Below, in pieces: positions 45,256 to 54,047 of a DNA stretch of 64,000 nt (position 1 is the first letter of the stretch; each line of letters opens with the position of its first letter). The stretch is from contig DBTU01000026.1 in assembly GCA_002307215.1 (NCBI GenBank), forward strand, positions 5,706 through 69,705. Direction: 5' to 3'. The notes beneath the pieces were generated by a model. The model was not told the origin of the DNA and searched no databases. It worked only from the letters and a program-made list of their open reading frames with translations. The stretch is from Lachnoclostridium sp. UBA1308 (lineage in GTDB: Bacteria > Bacillota > Clostridia > Lachnospirales > Lachnospiraceae). Position numbers and translations under genes: made by a program.

Positions 45256-46599
45256 CTAACGGGTACCCTTTAAAACATTTCCAATCATCTTGAAATTCGG
45301 TTTTTGACCGCTATATAAGATTAGCCCTTTATAAAGTCTTCCGGAAAGCATCATAATCAATAAACAGAACACACACAGTACAGCTAGGGTGAGAATACCC
45401 TCTCCGAGCCCTATGGTACCCGTAATTAAGTCGGACGGAACACTGAACGGAGCCGTGAAGGGAATGTATCTGGCTACTTTGACCAGTGCTTCATTGTGGT
45501 AGATAGGAGCCATATAAGCTACCAGGAAGCTGATAATAATAGGAAACATAAAAAGCTGTTGGGAGGAAGCAACGTCCTCCGGCTTAGATACCATACAGCC
45601 TGCCAGCCCGGCAATTACACAGTAGAATAAGAAGCCGACACAGAAGAAAGTGATTGCAAGAATAATTGCAGCAGGGGATAATGCAGTCTCTCCGATGTTA
45701 TCCTTCAGGAAGTCAATTACAGTAATCACGGAATTCGTATAATCCGGATAAAGGACGTGTGCAATTGCATCAGCACCATATAAGCCAATAAAAATGGAAG
45801 CGATCCAAGTCACAAATTGTAGCAATGCCATGGAAGTCACTGCTAAAATCTTACCGGAAATCAATGCATATGGGTGAATTGAGGTCAGCAGGGTTTCCAT
45901 AAGCCTAGAGGTCTTCTCGGTGGATACGGACTTACTGATGGTCTGACCATACAGAATCAGCATCATATAAAGCATAAAGGCGAAAAGCATAGGTGCGATA
46001 AGCTTAATTGCGTAGGCAATGCCGCTACTACTTACTCCGATAGTGGAATAAGAGGTAACTGCCGGGGTCATCACGATGGAGAGCTGGTTACTCGTCAGAC
46101 CGGACTGTAGAAGCTTATTGGTATTAAACGCGACTGACATTTCCTGAACTACCGTATTTGCCTGACCGCTTGATATAATTGAGCCGGAAGGAATTACTGC
46201 CTCAAGCTCATATCCGCTGTCCGTTGTGGTAATAATGACGGCAATTGAGGAGTCGGAATCTGTTCCGGCAGTCTTTACCACAGTATCGCGCGACTGCTCG
46301 GTAAGCTGAATATATTCAATGTTTTGAAAGCGCTCTGACTGAAGCGATGTATTAAGCGCTTTAAAATCAGTCGGTTGCAAGCCACTATTATCAAGAACAA
46401 ACACTTTATTGATGGGAGAAGCATCAGCATTCTCCGGTTTGTTATCTTCCGGCTTTGCATTGAGTAGGGTTATTGTTACAATAACACCGATAATCACTAA
46501 TGAAATTAGGGCTGTGATCAGCTTGAAGGCTACTCCCTTGGTGGACTGACGCAAGGTAAAACCATATACGGATGTCCATCCGCTAAAATTATGTTTCAT
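45256..46599 (-). CDS. ABC-2 type exporter permease (NatB/YhaP-like)
   Basis: A 447-residue permease: one N-terminal helix (about 30-50), an extracellular domain of ~150 residues, then five or six helices. The cytoplasmic motif SVSTEKTSRLMETLLTSIHP, followed by SGKILAVTSMALLQ, is typical of NatB-type sodium or drug exporters. It is the last gene of a three-gene operon (ATPase, permease, permease) and probably forms a heterodimeric channel with the preceding permease. It ends 221 bases from the convergent zinc-ribbon gene. Confidence 0.88.
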   Translation of the reverse strand: MKHNFSGWTSVYGFTLRQSTKGVAFKLITALISLVIIGVIVTITLLNAKPEDNKPENADASPINKVFVLDNSGLQPTDFKALNTSLQSERFQNIEYIQLTEQSRDTVVKTAGTDSDSSIAVIITTTDSGYELEAVIPSGSIISSGQANTVVQEMSVAFNTNKLLQSGLTSNQLSIVMTPAVTSYSTIGVSSSGIAYAIKLIAPMLFAFMLYMMLILYGQTISKSVSTEKTSRLMETLLTSIHPYALISGKILAVTSMALLQFVTWIASIFIGLYGADAIAHVLYPDYTNSVITVIDFLKDNIGETALSPAAIILAITFFCVGFLFYCVIAGLAGCMVSKPEDVASSQQLFMFPIIISFLVAYMAPIYHNEALVKVARYIPFTAPFSVPSDLITGTIGLGEGILTLAVLCVFCLLIMMLSGRLYKGLILYSGQKPNFKMIGNVLKGTR

Positions 46600-46628
46600 A
46601 ACTACCTCCTGTATGCCGTAATCGGCGA

Positions 46629-47975
46629 TTAATTCGTCTTGTACCTAGATAATTTGACCAAATCCTTAATCTTAATCTTGTTGTCGGTATGAAGAATTAA
46701 TGTCTCAAATACCTTAGCAACAAATTTTAATAATAAGATGTTGGAGACAATCAGCAGGGCGAAGGATGCAGCTGCAATCGGGAGGCTGACCTTTCCGACT
46801 AAAAGTGCACCGGGAACAAGGAAAGGTGAGGATAACGGAAACAGGAAGGCAAAGGTTACATAAGGATTGCTTCCGCTTCCCATCAAGACATTAATTGCTC
46901 CGACACCAATATATGCGCCGACGAGGCTGGTTATGGTAAATAAGGTCAGTCCCTCTTGTAGTTCCTCAAGCCTGCTTACCGTCGAGCCGGCAAGACCTGC
47001 CAGTGTCGCAAAAAATATCAGACCGAGTAAAACAAATACAATGCACAGGATAATATTTCCGAGGTTTAAATTCTCAAAAATATTCTCAGGTAAATATTTC
47101 GTCATGATATCTTCCCCCTTTCCTGTGATAAAAGCCGCGGAGACTTTACTGGAGATGAAGACCACAACGACCATTGAAACCATTTGCAAAAGTACCGCCG
47201 AAAGCATTGCAATGATTTTGCCGATAATGAGTGCAAGCGGCTTTACCGAGATTAACAAATATTCCATGACACGCGTGGATTTTTCGGTAACGAGGGAGGT
47301 TGCGACCTGGGCACTGGCGATGGAATTTACCATAAGTACAAGGAACCAGAGTCCATAAATAAACCAGTATTCACTGAAGGAAATCTTGGTATCCGCCTTT
47401 ACGATTTCATTTCCACTTATATCAAGCATCGAGACCTTGGTAGCAACACTTGCATCCAGTTTTGTTTCCTGATCCTTTGTGACTCCAAGGGCTATTCGCT
47501 TGTAGGAATCAAATTGTGAGGCAACCGCGTCCCCCAAGGTAGACAGTGAACCGTCACCGACAGGTCCGCTACCGGCCTTCACAAAGCTTAAGGAATACAT
47601 TCCGGGTGTATTAGATATCGTTAGGATAACTGAGGTGTTTTCCTCTGCTTCGATTCTATCTGAGACAATATCATAATTCTCAGTCATTGCTACCCAGGTA
47701 ATATTACGAAAGGCAGCTGTATCATGAAGTTCTGCAAAATCCATATCGGGTAGGGAGGTCTGATTATCGACATATACCTTCTCAATCGGACTGGGTTTAT
47801 CCTTAGCATCCGCTCCGTCCAATCCGCCGGAGGTAATTAACGACATCACCGGGATGGAGAGTGCAGCAAGAAGCAGGAATATCACATACGAGATAATAAA
47901 TGATTTACTTTTCATAGTCTGGAGGAAGGTAAAGGAGAGAACATCCCTCCATCCGCTTATGCTACTTTTATTCAT
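46629..47975 (-). CDS. ABC-2 type exporter permease (NatB/YhaP-like), first copy
   Basis: A 448-residue homologue of the next permease with the same layout: an early helix SFIISYVIFLLLAALSIPVM, an extracellular domain, then TSLVTEKSTRVMEYLLISVK and IIGKIIAMLSAVLLQ before the terminal helices. Start chosen at ATG 47975 (MNKSSISGW), because GGTGGGAG spacing fits it better than the ATG six bases earlier; the longer frame to 48059 lies inside the ATPase gene. The start overlaps the ATPase stop by a few bases. Thirty bases separate it from the second permease gene. Confidence 0.88.
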   Translation of the reverse strand: MNKSSISGWRDVLSFTFLQTMKSKSFIISYVIFLLLAALSIPVMSLITSGGLDGADAKDKPSPIEKVYVDNQTSLPDMDFAELHDTAAFRNITWVAMTENYDIVSDRIEAEENTSVILTISNTPGMYSLSFVKAGSGPVGDGSLSTLGDAVASQFDSYKRIALGVTKDQETKLDASVATKVSMLDISGNEIVKADTKISFSEYWFIYGLWFLVLMVNSIASAQVATSLVTEKSTRVMEYLLISVKPLALIIGKIIAMLSAVLLQMVSMVVVVFISSKVSAAFITGKGEDIMTKYLPENIFENLNLGNIILCIVFVLLGLIFFATLAGLAGSTVSRLEELQEGLTLFTITSLVGAYIGVGAINVLMGSGSNPYVTFAFLFPLSSPFLVPGALLVGKVSLPIAAASFALLIVSNILLLKFVAKVFETLILHTDNKIKIKDLVKLSRYKTN

Positions 47976-48900
47976 GGACATCTCCCACCTTTTCAATAAA
48001 TATTTCATGCAGTGACGGTTCACGCAGTTCAAATTTAATAATCGGTACTTTGTTGCCAATCATATCTGCAAGGAAGTCCATAGCCTGCGCCTCGCCGGAG
48101 ACCTTCAGGTGATATTCGCTCGGTGTCTTTCCCACAATGGTTAATCCAAAGGAGGAGATATAGGGAGCAATATCAACATCGCTTTTCACAAATAGATTAA
48201 CTCGGCCATAGCTCTTTCTGATTTCGTTCAGATTACCCTGCAATATGGCCTTGCCTCTGTCCATTATGGTGATGTCAGAGCAGAATTCTTCGATGGTCGG
48301 CATTTGATGGCTCGACATAATCAGGAATTTATTTTTAGAAATTTCTTCTTTTATAATGGATTTAAATAAATCTGTATTTACCGGATCGAGGCCGCTGAGC
48401 GGTTCATCCAGAATAATCAATTCGGGATCCGAGATTAAGGCAGCCATCAACTGGATCTTCTGCTGGTTACCCTTTGAAAGCTGATCGGCACGGTTTGCTT
48501 TGGAGGTCCGACCCTTTACTTTTGGCGGAAACATATATTCATTGACATCAAGTCTGTCGGACCAGTATTTAATACGCTCCATTGCGGTATGTTTAGATAC
48601 TTTACGAAGCTTAGCAAAGTATAACAGCTGATCGAGTAAGGAGTACTTAGGATATAGACCGCGTTCTTCGGCAAGATAACCTACATTGGTGTGAACCGCA
48701 TCCAGTGGCTTGCCGTTCCACAAAATCTCGCCTTCATTTTTCGCGAGCATGCCCAAGATAATACGAAGTGTGGTTGTCTTGCCGGCACCGTTGGTACCAA
48801 GCAAAGCATATACTCCCGGCTGATTGATTTCAAAGTTCAAATTGTCAACTACTACCTTATCACCATAACTTTTGGATAAATTCTTTACACTTAACGACAT
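47968..48900 (-). CDS. ABC exporter ATPase (NatA-like)
   Basis: A 310-residue ATPase. Walker A is GTNGAGKTT, the signature reads LSKGNQQKI (degenerate LSGGQ, usual in this subgroup), Walker B is LIILDEPLSGLDP, and the switch is SSHQM. A C-terminal extension of ~90 residues follows. It powers the two permeases downstream. It is the operon's first gene, and the foldback element lies upstream. NatA-type systems export sodium, peptides or lipophilic compounds; the substrate is not determinable. Confidence 0.92.
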   Translation of the reverse strand: MSLSVKNLSKSYGDKVVVDNLNFEINQPGVYALLGTNGAGKTTTLRIILGMLAKNEGEILWNGKPLDAVHTNVGYLAEERGLYPKYSLLDQLLYFAKLRKVSKHTAMERIKYWSDRLDVNEYMFPPKVKGRTSKANRADQLSKGNQQKIQLMAALISDPELIILDEPLSGLDPVNTDLFKSIIKEEISKNKFLIMSSHQMPTIEEFCSDITIMDRGKAILQGNLNEIRKSYGRVNLFVKSDVDIAPYISSFGLTIVGKTPSEYHLKVSGEAQAMDFLADMIGNKVPIIKFELREPSLHEIFIEKVGDVHE

Positions 48901-49091
48901 GTTACCCCTCTTTCCTGAATCTTTTCAAAGACTCGTTTCTTTCATATTAATATAAAATTTATGTAAACATGTATATATTTGCCATAAAACATGGTTATCA
49001 TACCATAAAATGGATTGCTGTAAAAGTAAGAGACCTGTTTTTTAATGAATTTATAATAATGCCACTTGTCAGAAGCCAAATTCAAATTATG

Positions 49092-49301
49092 GTACGTCAA
49101 TTTGCACAATATCATTTCTTGATTGCGTGATGCAGAATATAGTTCGTTCGCAACACGCTCTCGCTTGGATGAAGTACGTAGTGGTACATAAGGTCCTGAA
49201 ATACAGGACCTAAGTACCAACGACTTCATACAATTGCTCATCAAACTATATTCTGTATCACGCTAAAGCAGAGGAGTAGATGTGCAAATTAACGAATATA
49301 C
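49092..49301. repeat. ~200-bp imperfect foldback (inverted-repeat) element
   Basis: Outer arms (cgtcaatttgcaca at about 49095 and tgtgcaaattaacg at 49281-49294), middle arms (cgtgatgcagaatatagtt and aactatattctgtatcacg) and a core aggtcctgaaatacaggacct (49191-49211) pair in order, so the whole unit folds back on itself. It fills most of the 450-base gap between the ABC ATPase and the DUF2812 gene. No ORF is present. It resembles a MITE-like or structured intergenic repeat; target duplications are not obvious. Outside the foldback the gap is AT-rich and shows nothing else. Confidence 0.7.
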
Positions 49302-49352
49302 GTTATTTGTATGGCTTTTAGCACTCGAATCATACAACGACTTTTGAGGTTG

Positions 49353-50366
49353 TCAAAAGCTGTTTCTTATACTGACAGAAACCTCGACCTCGCTCATCTG
49401 ATCCAGGTCTCCGGTTAGATGTAAGCTTTCCAGTTCGCGCTCGGTGGCATCAAAGCTTTTTTCGTAATCCTCGAGATAATATACAATCCTTACGGTATAG
49501 TTACCGGTCTCAAAATAACAATCCGGCTTATTGAGGAAAAAATCACCGCCTGCTCCACTGTCATATACGACCGTATCGCCTTTTGAGATAAGAAAGGCTG
49601 AGACACCGCGTTCGCTTTTACAACGAAAATTAAGTTGATAGTATCCGGTTTGTTTTATATTTAGCGTATCCGTAAAATCAGGTGTATCTTGATTGATGTC
49701 GGTTGTGTAATCAAGTTTATATACATAAGAAGGAAGGAAAATGGACAATAGGATAAGTATTATCATCAAGAATAGTCCAAAGGTCATGACATAGCCGCCA
49801 TATTTACTAATATCAGAGCTTGGTTTCGTACCCACTCGCTTCTTCTTTATTTGATGGGCACAGAGCTCAACTAAGCCAAAGGCAACTGTAAGCATAATGC
49901 ATTCATACAGTGAAATCCGCGTACGGTAATTATAATATAACAGTAATTGACTAAAAAATGACAAGACTAGTACAAACTGCAATATCCTTGCTAAGCGATT
50001 CCATTTACTCAACATTTCCTTAAGTGAGTTGTCATCGGTATAGATTTCATAATCGTCTTCCGGTAAGGCAGAATCATATTTCTTACGGAAATAGTGCCAG
50101 CCATTGAAGGTGGAATTAATATGCTCCCAGCCCTGTTCTGCAAAGATAGCGAGATATCGGCTATTTTCACCTGAATTAATATGTACGCCATTGTTATAAT
50201 CAAGCTTATAGCGGTAGAGCTGATTATCCTGTATATAAGTATGATGGAAGAGACCGCCCTTCTTCAGCTGCCAGCCCTTCTCGGACATAGAGTTCATATA
50301 TTCTTCTTCTTTGTCATAATCATAAACGAGAAACATCGTAGGTTTTATCTTAATTCTTTCAGTCAC
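49353..50366 (-). CDS. DUF2812-containing membrane protein
   Basis: A 337-residue protein. The N-terminal ~110 residues (YDYDKEEEYMNSMSEKGWQL, FHHTYIQDNQLYRYKLDY) match the DUF2812 pattern. Three hydrophobic helices follow at about 130-220, and then a C-terminal ~110-residue domain that reads as beta-rich. The GTG start at 50366 lies directly after the PadR stop (TAG-GTG), behind GGGAGGG, so translation is coupled. DUF2812 genes are commonly paired with PadR regulators in Firmicutes; the function is unknown. Confidence 0.82.
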   Translation of the reverse strand: MTERIKIKPTMFLVYDYDKEEEYMNSMSEKGWQLKKGGLFHHTYIQDNQLYRYKLDYNNGVHINSGENSRYLAIFAEQGWEHINSTFNGWHYFRKKYDSALPEDDYEIYTDDNSLKEMLSKWNRLARILQFVLVLSFFSQLLLYYNYRTRISLYECIMLTVAFGLVELCAHQIKKKRVGTKPSSDISKYGGYVMTFGLFLMIILILLSIFLPSYVYKLDYTTDINQDTPDFTDTLNIKQTGYYQLNFRCKSERGVSAFLISKGDTVVYDSGAGGDFFLNKPDCYFETGNYTVRIVYYLEDYEKSFDATERELESLHLTGDLDQMSEVEVSVSIRNSF

Positions 50367-50693
50367 CTAATTATCCCTCCCATCCATGATGATATCTGAG
50401 TTTTCCACCAATTCCTTTAACCTGGTACGTTCCTGCTCCAGAACCTCTTTACCGAGAGAAGTGATTTGATATAACCGTTTGCGGTAATCTTCAGGATTCA
50501 TGCTCTGCATCTCGAAAATCCAACCCTTTTTCATCATATTACCGATAGCCCCGTACATGGTACCGGAACCGATCTTAACTCTCCCCTTGGAAAGGCGGTC
50601 CGTCTCTTGCATAATACCATAGCCATGATTAGGAGCCTGATACAGACAGAGCAGTAGATAGAAATAACACTCCGTCAACGGTTCTGTTTTCAA
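50367..50693 (-). CDS. PadR-family transcriptional regulator
   Basis: A 108-residue winged-helix regulator: YFYLLLCLYQAPNHGYGIMQ, LSKGRVKIGSGTMYGAIGNM (recognition helix) and WIFEMQ. TTG 50693 is the start because AAGGAGGG lies about seven bases upstream, and the frame above it would extend across the promoter. It is likely an autorepressor: the promoter region contains repeated cgacatatg motifs. It is co-transcribed and translationally coupled with the DUF2812 gene. Confidence 0.87.
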   Translation of the reverse strand: MKTEPLTECYFYLLLCLYQAPNHGYGIMQETDRLSKGRVKIGSGTMYGAIGNMMKKGWIFEMQSMNPEDYRKRLYQITSLGKEVLEQERTRLKELVENSDIIMDGRDN

Positions 50694-50742
50694 TCCAAAT
50701 CCCTCCTTATTTCTGAAAATTACATGTGCATATGCTGTTATA

Positions 50743-50805
50743 CGACATATGTCGGTCTGCGACATAGATTGAGTATATCGTAGCACGACATATGGCGGGT
50801 GTCAA
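50743..50805 (-). promoter_or_regulatory. PadR promoter with paired palindromic operators
   Basis: On the minus strand TTGACA (50800-50805) and TACGAT (50777-50782) are 17 bases apart. A perfect 12-bp palindrome cgacatatgtcg lies at 50743-50754, and a near copy cgacatatggcg (50786-50797) lies between -35 and -10. This layout fits direct repression by a dimeric PadR protein. Confidence 0.72.
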
Positions 50806-50908
50806 CATAAATTTGGAAAAATTTATTGATAGGTAATTATTCAAACATTTCTTTTCCTTTTATTGGGACAATGATATAATTCAATATAGTAAAGCATAGG
50901 AGGAGAAA

Positions 50909-51625
50909 ATGTTTAATCATAAAAAATGTACTTACATATTCTTATTAATGTTACTACTATTTATGTTAATCCTTGCAGGATGCGCGAAAGATAAACAAAA
51001 TAATATCGCATCGACACCGACTACGCCGACAACAATGCAACCAACACCGACAATATTTTCAACAGCATTAGTAACCACGACCCCGACATTGGTTCCGACC
51101 CCGACAGTGACTCCGACCACAGATAATATTACTCCGATTAGCACGATAACTATAACACCGAATGTAACAAGTGGAGAGAAGTTAGATGAATATCTATGCG
51201 GGGAAAAGGAAGAAGCCCTGTTCAGCTTTCAGATAGCTGATCAAGAGATAACAGCAGCTATTTGTATATCAAAACTTGAGCCGGGATATATTGTGTATCG
51301 CTATGGGACGAAGGATAAGATAGAATTAGAGTATCCGCAAAATAAAGATGAGACCTCCTGGGGTGATTTTACATACTCGTATTATATGCGTGGTGGTGGA
51401 GCTGATAATGAAGGAGTGGATTTGAATTACTTGATTTTTGATAACAGTGGCTATGAATATCAAATATATGAGGAGTATTCTGCGACTGAGGATAAAACCG
51501 ACGTAGGGATTAAAGTGACCAATACGGAAACAGGTGAGGAGACTGATATAAAAGGGAATAGTGATACCATTCAAGGAAGTCTCATTCCCCTCAGAGATAA
51601 TAGTAAGGTAAATACTTATAAATAA
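50909..51625 (+). CDS. Putative lipoprotein with Thr/Pro-rich stalk
   Basis: A 238-residue exported protein. The signal sequence with core FLLMLLLFMLILAGC has a clear lipobox (LAGC, Cys near residue 25). A Thr/Pro repeat stalk (TPTTPTTMQPTPT) occupies about residues 35-90. The C-terminal ~145 residues form a beta-rich domain containing LDEYLCGEKEEALFSFQIAD and a Gly-rich YYMRGGG. ATG follows TAGGAGGAGAAA. It has its own transcription unit, and the family is unknown. Confidence 0.75.
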   Translation: MFNHKKCTYIFLLMLLLFMLILAGCAKDKQNNIASTPTTPTTMQPTPTIFSTALVTTTPTLVPTPTVTPTTDNITPISTITITPNVTSGEKLDEYLCGEKEEALFSFQIADQEITAAICISKLEPGYIVYRYGTKDKIELEYPQNKDETSWGDFTYSYYMRGGGADNEGVDLNYLIFDNSGYEYQIYEEYSATEDKTDVGIKVTNTETGEETDIKGNSDTIQGSLIPLRDNSKVNTYK

Positions 51626-51686
51626 TAAAATAAGCTAGAACTAAATATCAAGTGTTGTACAGGGCATATTGAGTCATCGACATATC

Positions 51687-51716
51687 TAGACATTATATGT
51701 TTATTTGTGCTATAAT
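51687..51716 (+). promoter_or_regulatory. Predicted promoter of the HExxH-LRR gene
   Basis: TAGACA (51687-51692) and TATAAT (51711-51716) are separated by 18 bases, shortly before the poly-G tract. Confidence 0.5.
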
Positions 51717-51734
51717 TTGGTAAACATTATTATT

Positions 51735-51743
51735 GGGGGGGGG
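51735..51743 (+). repeat. Nine-G homopolymer serving as ribosome binding site
   Basis: Nine consecutive G residues end seven bases before ATG 51751 and act as, or displace, the Shine-Dalgarno sequence. Such tracts slip during replication. Confidence 0.6.
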
Positions 51744-51750
51744 CAAATGC

Positions 51751-53673
51751 ATGTACAATAAGAATACAAGGTATAAATTATTCATCGTAATCGTAATCAT
51801 GATTAGTTTCATAATGTCAGACCTTTCACCACTTGCGGAACAGATGGCAAAGACAGCGCAGGCAGCTACAAGCGCATCGGACAAGGGAGATAAATATACT
51901 CCCCCTGAGGGCTCGGATAAGGCAGTCTATATCTCAGGACTTGATTTGAGTAAAATGACGGGTACTTACTATACGACTACCGAAGAAACCTATATTGAAA
52001 CATCCCGGTTTATTTTATATTTGGATAAAGGGTTAAAGGTTCCGGTCAATGTAATTGATATGATTAATCATGACATGGACATGATAGAGGATACCACAGG
52101 ATATTCCTTTTATGTACAGCATTTTGATGGAGAGGATTATTCAGGAGTAGAGTGGTGGCTTAGCAAATATTTTAAGACTGCAGATAAATTGATAAAGATT
52201 GGTGCATCTCACGAACGTGTTGAGATTGTTGCAATAAATGATAAGACAGTTGGATCCTGTGCAGTTGGAGGGGACGGAGTTATATTGTTTCCTGAAGATA
52301 TTGAAATGGCGAGCGATAACGCGTTTGTAATGATTCATGAATTATTACATGCGGTATGTTCTCGTAATGGATCTTCCATGGGAAGTACATTATCAGAAGG
52401 ATTTGCCACATATTTCACCTGTAAAATACTTGAGAAGGATACAATAATCAATAGCACATTTGATAGCTATTCCAACTACAGTAATTATCAAGAGGTAATA
52501 GATGAAAAGACAATTGAGAAGCTTTTTGTCGAAAGTGATATGGGCTTCAGTCCATATTTGCTTGGATTTAGACTGATGCATTTTATTATTGAAAAGTATG
52601 GAATGGAATCATATAGAAAGTTTCATAAAAAGGTTACTCAGAAAAAGATTTCCTCGGGATTAGGTGAGGATTTACCGCTAGATACTGTTGCATCTTTGAT
52701 GAAAAGTGAATTTTCTAAAGACTTCTTTATTGACTTTGTTCGTTGGTATAAACTAAATCTGACTATATTCGGAGATAAGGATCTTTCGAAAACAAAAGAT
52801 TGGAGTATTGGTGAGCATTTCCTCAATAAATATTATGGAAGTGATGCCAATGTTAAAATACCTAAATCGGTAAATACCATAGGGTCAGAAGCTTTTGCAA
52901 AAAACAAATCAATGAAAACCATTTCAATTCCAGATTCTGTTTCTGTGATTTATGATAATGCTTTTAATGGCTGTACAAATTTATCGGAAGTGACAATACC
53001 AAATAGCGTTATAGATATATCGAGTTGCGCATTTTATAATTGTAGCAATTTAAAGAAAGTTATTTTGTCAGACGGAATTATGAAAATAGCATCTTCTACC
53101 TTTGAAAATTGTAAATCTTTAAGTAATATTACGATACCGGAAGGTATAACTACGATTGAGGAAAATGTGTTTTGTAATTGTACTTCGCTAAAATCGATAA
53201 AACTTCCAAGTACATTAACGACGATTGATCAAGGTGCTTTTTCTAATAGTGGGATTAGAAAAATAATTCTGTCTGATCGGGTAAACAAAATCGGTATGTA
53301 TTTATTCGACGGATGCAGTAAGTTGGAAAGTGTTAAATTACCAAAAGATATGAAAGTGCTACCTGACTGTACATTTTGGAACTGTAAATCACTTAAAAAA
53401 ATTACATTGCCTAACAAATTAACTAAAATTGGAGATGCAGCCTTTGATTTCTCAGGGTTAACGTCAATAACCATACCGAATTCCGTCACCACAATCGGCG
53501 ATTTTGCATTTGCTAATTGTAATAATCTTAAAAGTATAACAATTCCTGCCGGTGTCACCAGTATTGGGCCGGAGACTTTTTATAGTAGTAAGAAGGTAAC
53601 CATTCATGGAAAAAAAGGCTCTTATGCTGAAAAATATGCAAAGAAATATAGTATTAAATTCTCGGCTAACTAA
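51751..53673 (+). CDS. Secreted HExxH metallopeptidase-like protein with BspA-type leucine-rich repeats
   Basis: A 640-residue exported protein. The signal or anchor segment (YKLFIVIVIMISFIM) is followed by a linker. An N-terminal domain has HELLH at about residues 196-200 and SEGFATYF with Glu 216, the pattern of gluzincin-like zinc peptidases (HExxH plus downstream Glu). From about residue 365 to the end run LRR_5/BspA-type repeats (FENCKSLSNITIPEGITTIE, SIKLPSTLTTIDQGAF). ATG 51751 was chosen because the longer TTG start lies inside the G tract. It may process or bind host, plant or bacterial surface polymers; activity is inferred from motif only. Confidence 0.8.
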   Translation: MYNKNTRYKLFIVIVIMISFIMSDLSPLAEQMAKTAQAATSASDKGDKYTPPEGSDKAVYISGLDLSKMTGTYYTTTEETYIETSRFILYLDKGLKVPVNVIDMINHDMDMIEDTTGYSFYVQHFDGEDYSGVEWWLSKYFKTADKLIKIGASHERVEIVAINDKTVGSCAVGGDGVILFPEDIEMASDNAFVMIHELLHAVCSRNGSSMGSTLSEGFATYFTCKILEKDTIINSTFDSYSNYSNYQEVIDEKTIEKLFVESDMGFSPYLLGFRLMHFIIEKYGMESYRKFHKKVTQKKISSGLGEDLPLDTVASLMKSEFSKDFFIDFVRWYKLNLTIFGDKDLSKTKDWSIGEHFLNKYYGSDANVKIPKSVNTIGSEAFAKNKSMKTISIPDSVSVIYDNAFNGCTNLSEVTIPNSVIDISSCAFYNCSNLKKVILSDGIMKIASSTFENCKSLSNITIPEGITTIEENVFCNCTSLKSIKLPSTLTTIDQGAFSNSGIRKIILSDRVNKIGMYLFDGCSKLESVKLPKDMKVLPDCTFWNCKSLKKITLPNKLTKIGDAAFDFSGLTSITIPNSVTTIGDFAFANCNNLKSITIPAGVTSIGPETFYSSKKVTIHGKKGSYAEKYAKKYSIKFSAN

Positions 53674-53708
53674 TAAACCGGATAATTATATTCAATAGTA
53701 ACTAAAAC

Positions 53709-53798
53709 GGCTACCTGTATGATATGTTACCCCCGGAGATAGACAATGCTTTTGTATTTCATTGCATCTGAGGGTCTGAACATACCCTACGGGTAGCC
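53709..53798 (+). ncRNA. Structured element downstream of the HExxH-LRR gene
   Basis: Outer arms ggctacc and gggtagcc, a second pair (tatgatatgtt / aacata) and an inner stem caatg / cattg can pair in nested order. It lies 35 bases after the stop and is followed by tatttcattt. It is probably a complex terminator; a cis-acting RNA is possible. The remaining 53800-54048 stretch is AT-rich and holds only the inverted repeat listed next. Confidence 0.4.
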
Positions 53799-53955
53799 TA
53801 TTTCATTTGCCCTCATTTTACTAAACACCCGAATACAATCTTAAGATTTCCGTAAGAAAAATATCCAATTTAACGAAAGATTTTTGCGTTATATTATCAT
53901 AGTCAAATATATCCATGTTTTATGTATACTTTTTTATGTTATTTTGTCCGGATAT

Positions 53956-53991
53956 ATGTGAAATAATGACGGTAACACTTATCTTTCACAT
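53956..53991 (+). promoter_or_regulatory. Inverted repeat atgtgaaa-N20-tttcacat upstream of the fused ABC genes
   Basis: Perfect 8-bp arms are 20 bases apart and about 57 bases before ATG 54048. It is a candidate operator for the ABC gene cluster. Confidence 0.4.
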
Positions 53992-54047
53992 GACAAGAAA
54001 ATAGTGATACGGATGAATTCGTATATTTAGGTAAATGGGGGTTCTGA

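Noticed and set aside
46867..47358. 163-codon plus-strand frame opposite the first ABC-2 permease
   Set aside because: It is a shadow of the minus-strand permease, which has clear family motifs; no ribosome site or recognisable domain.
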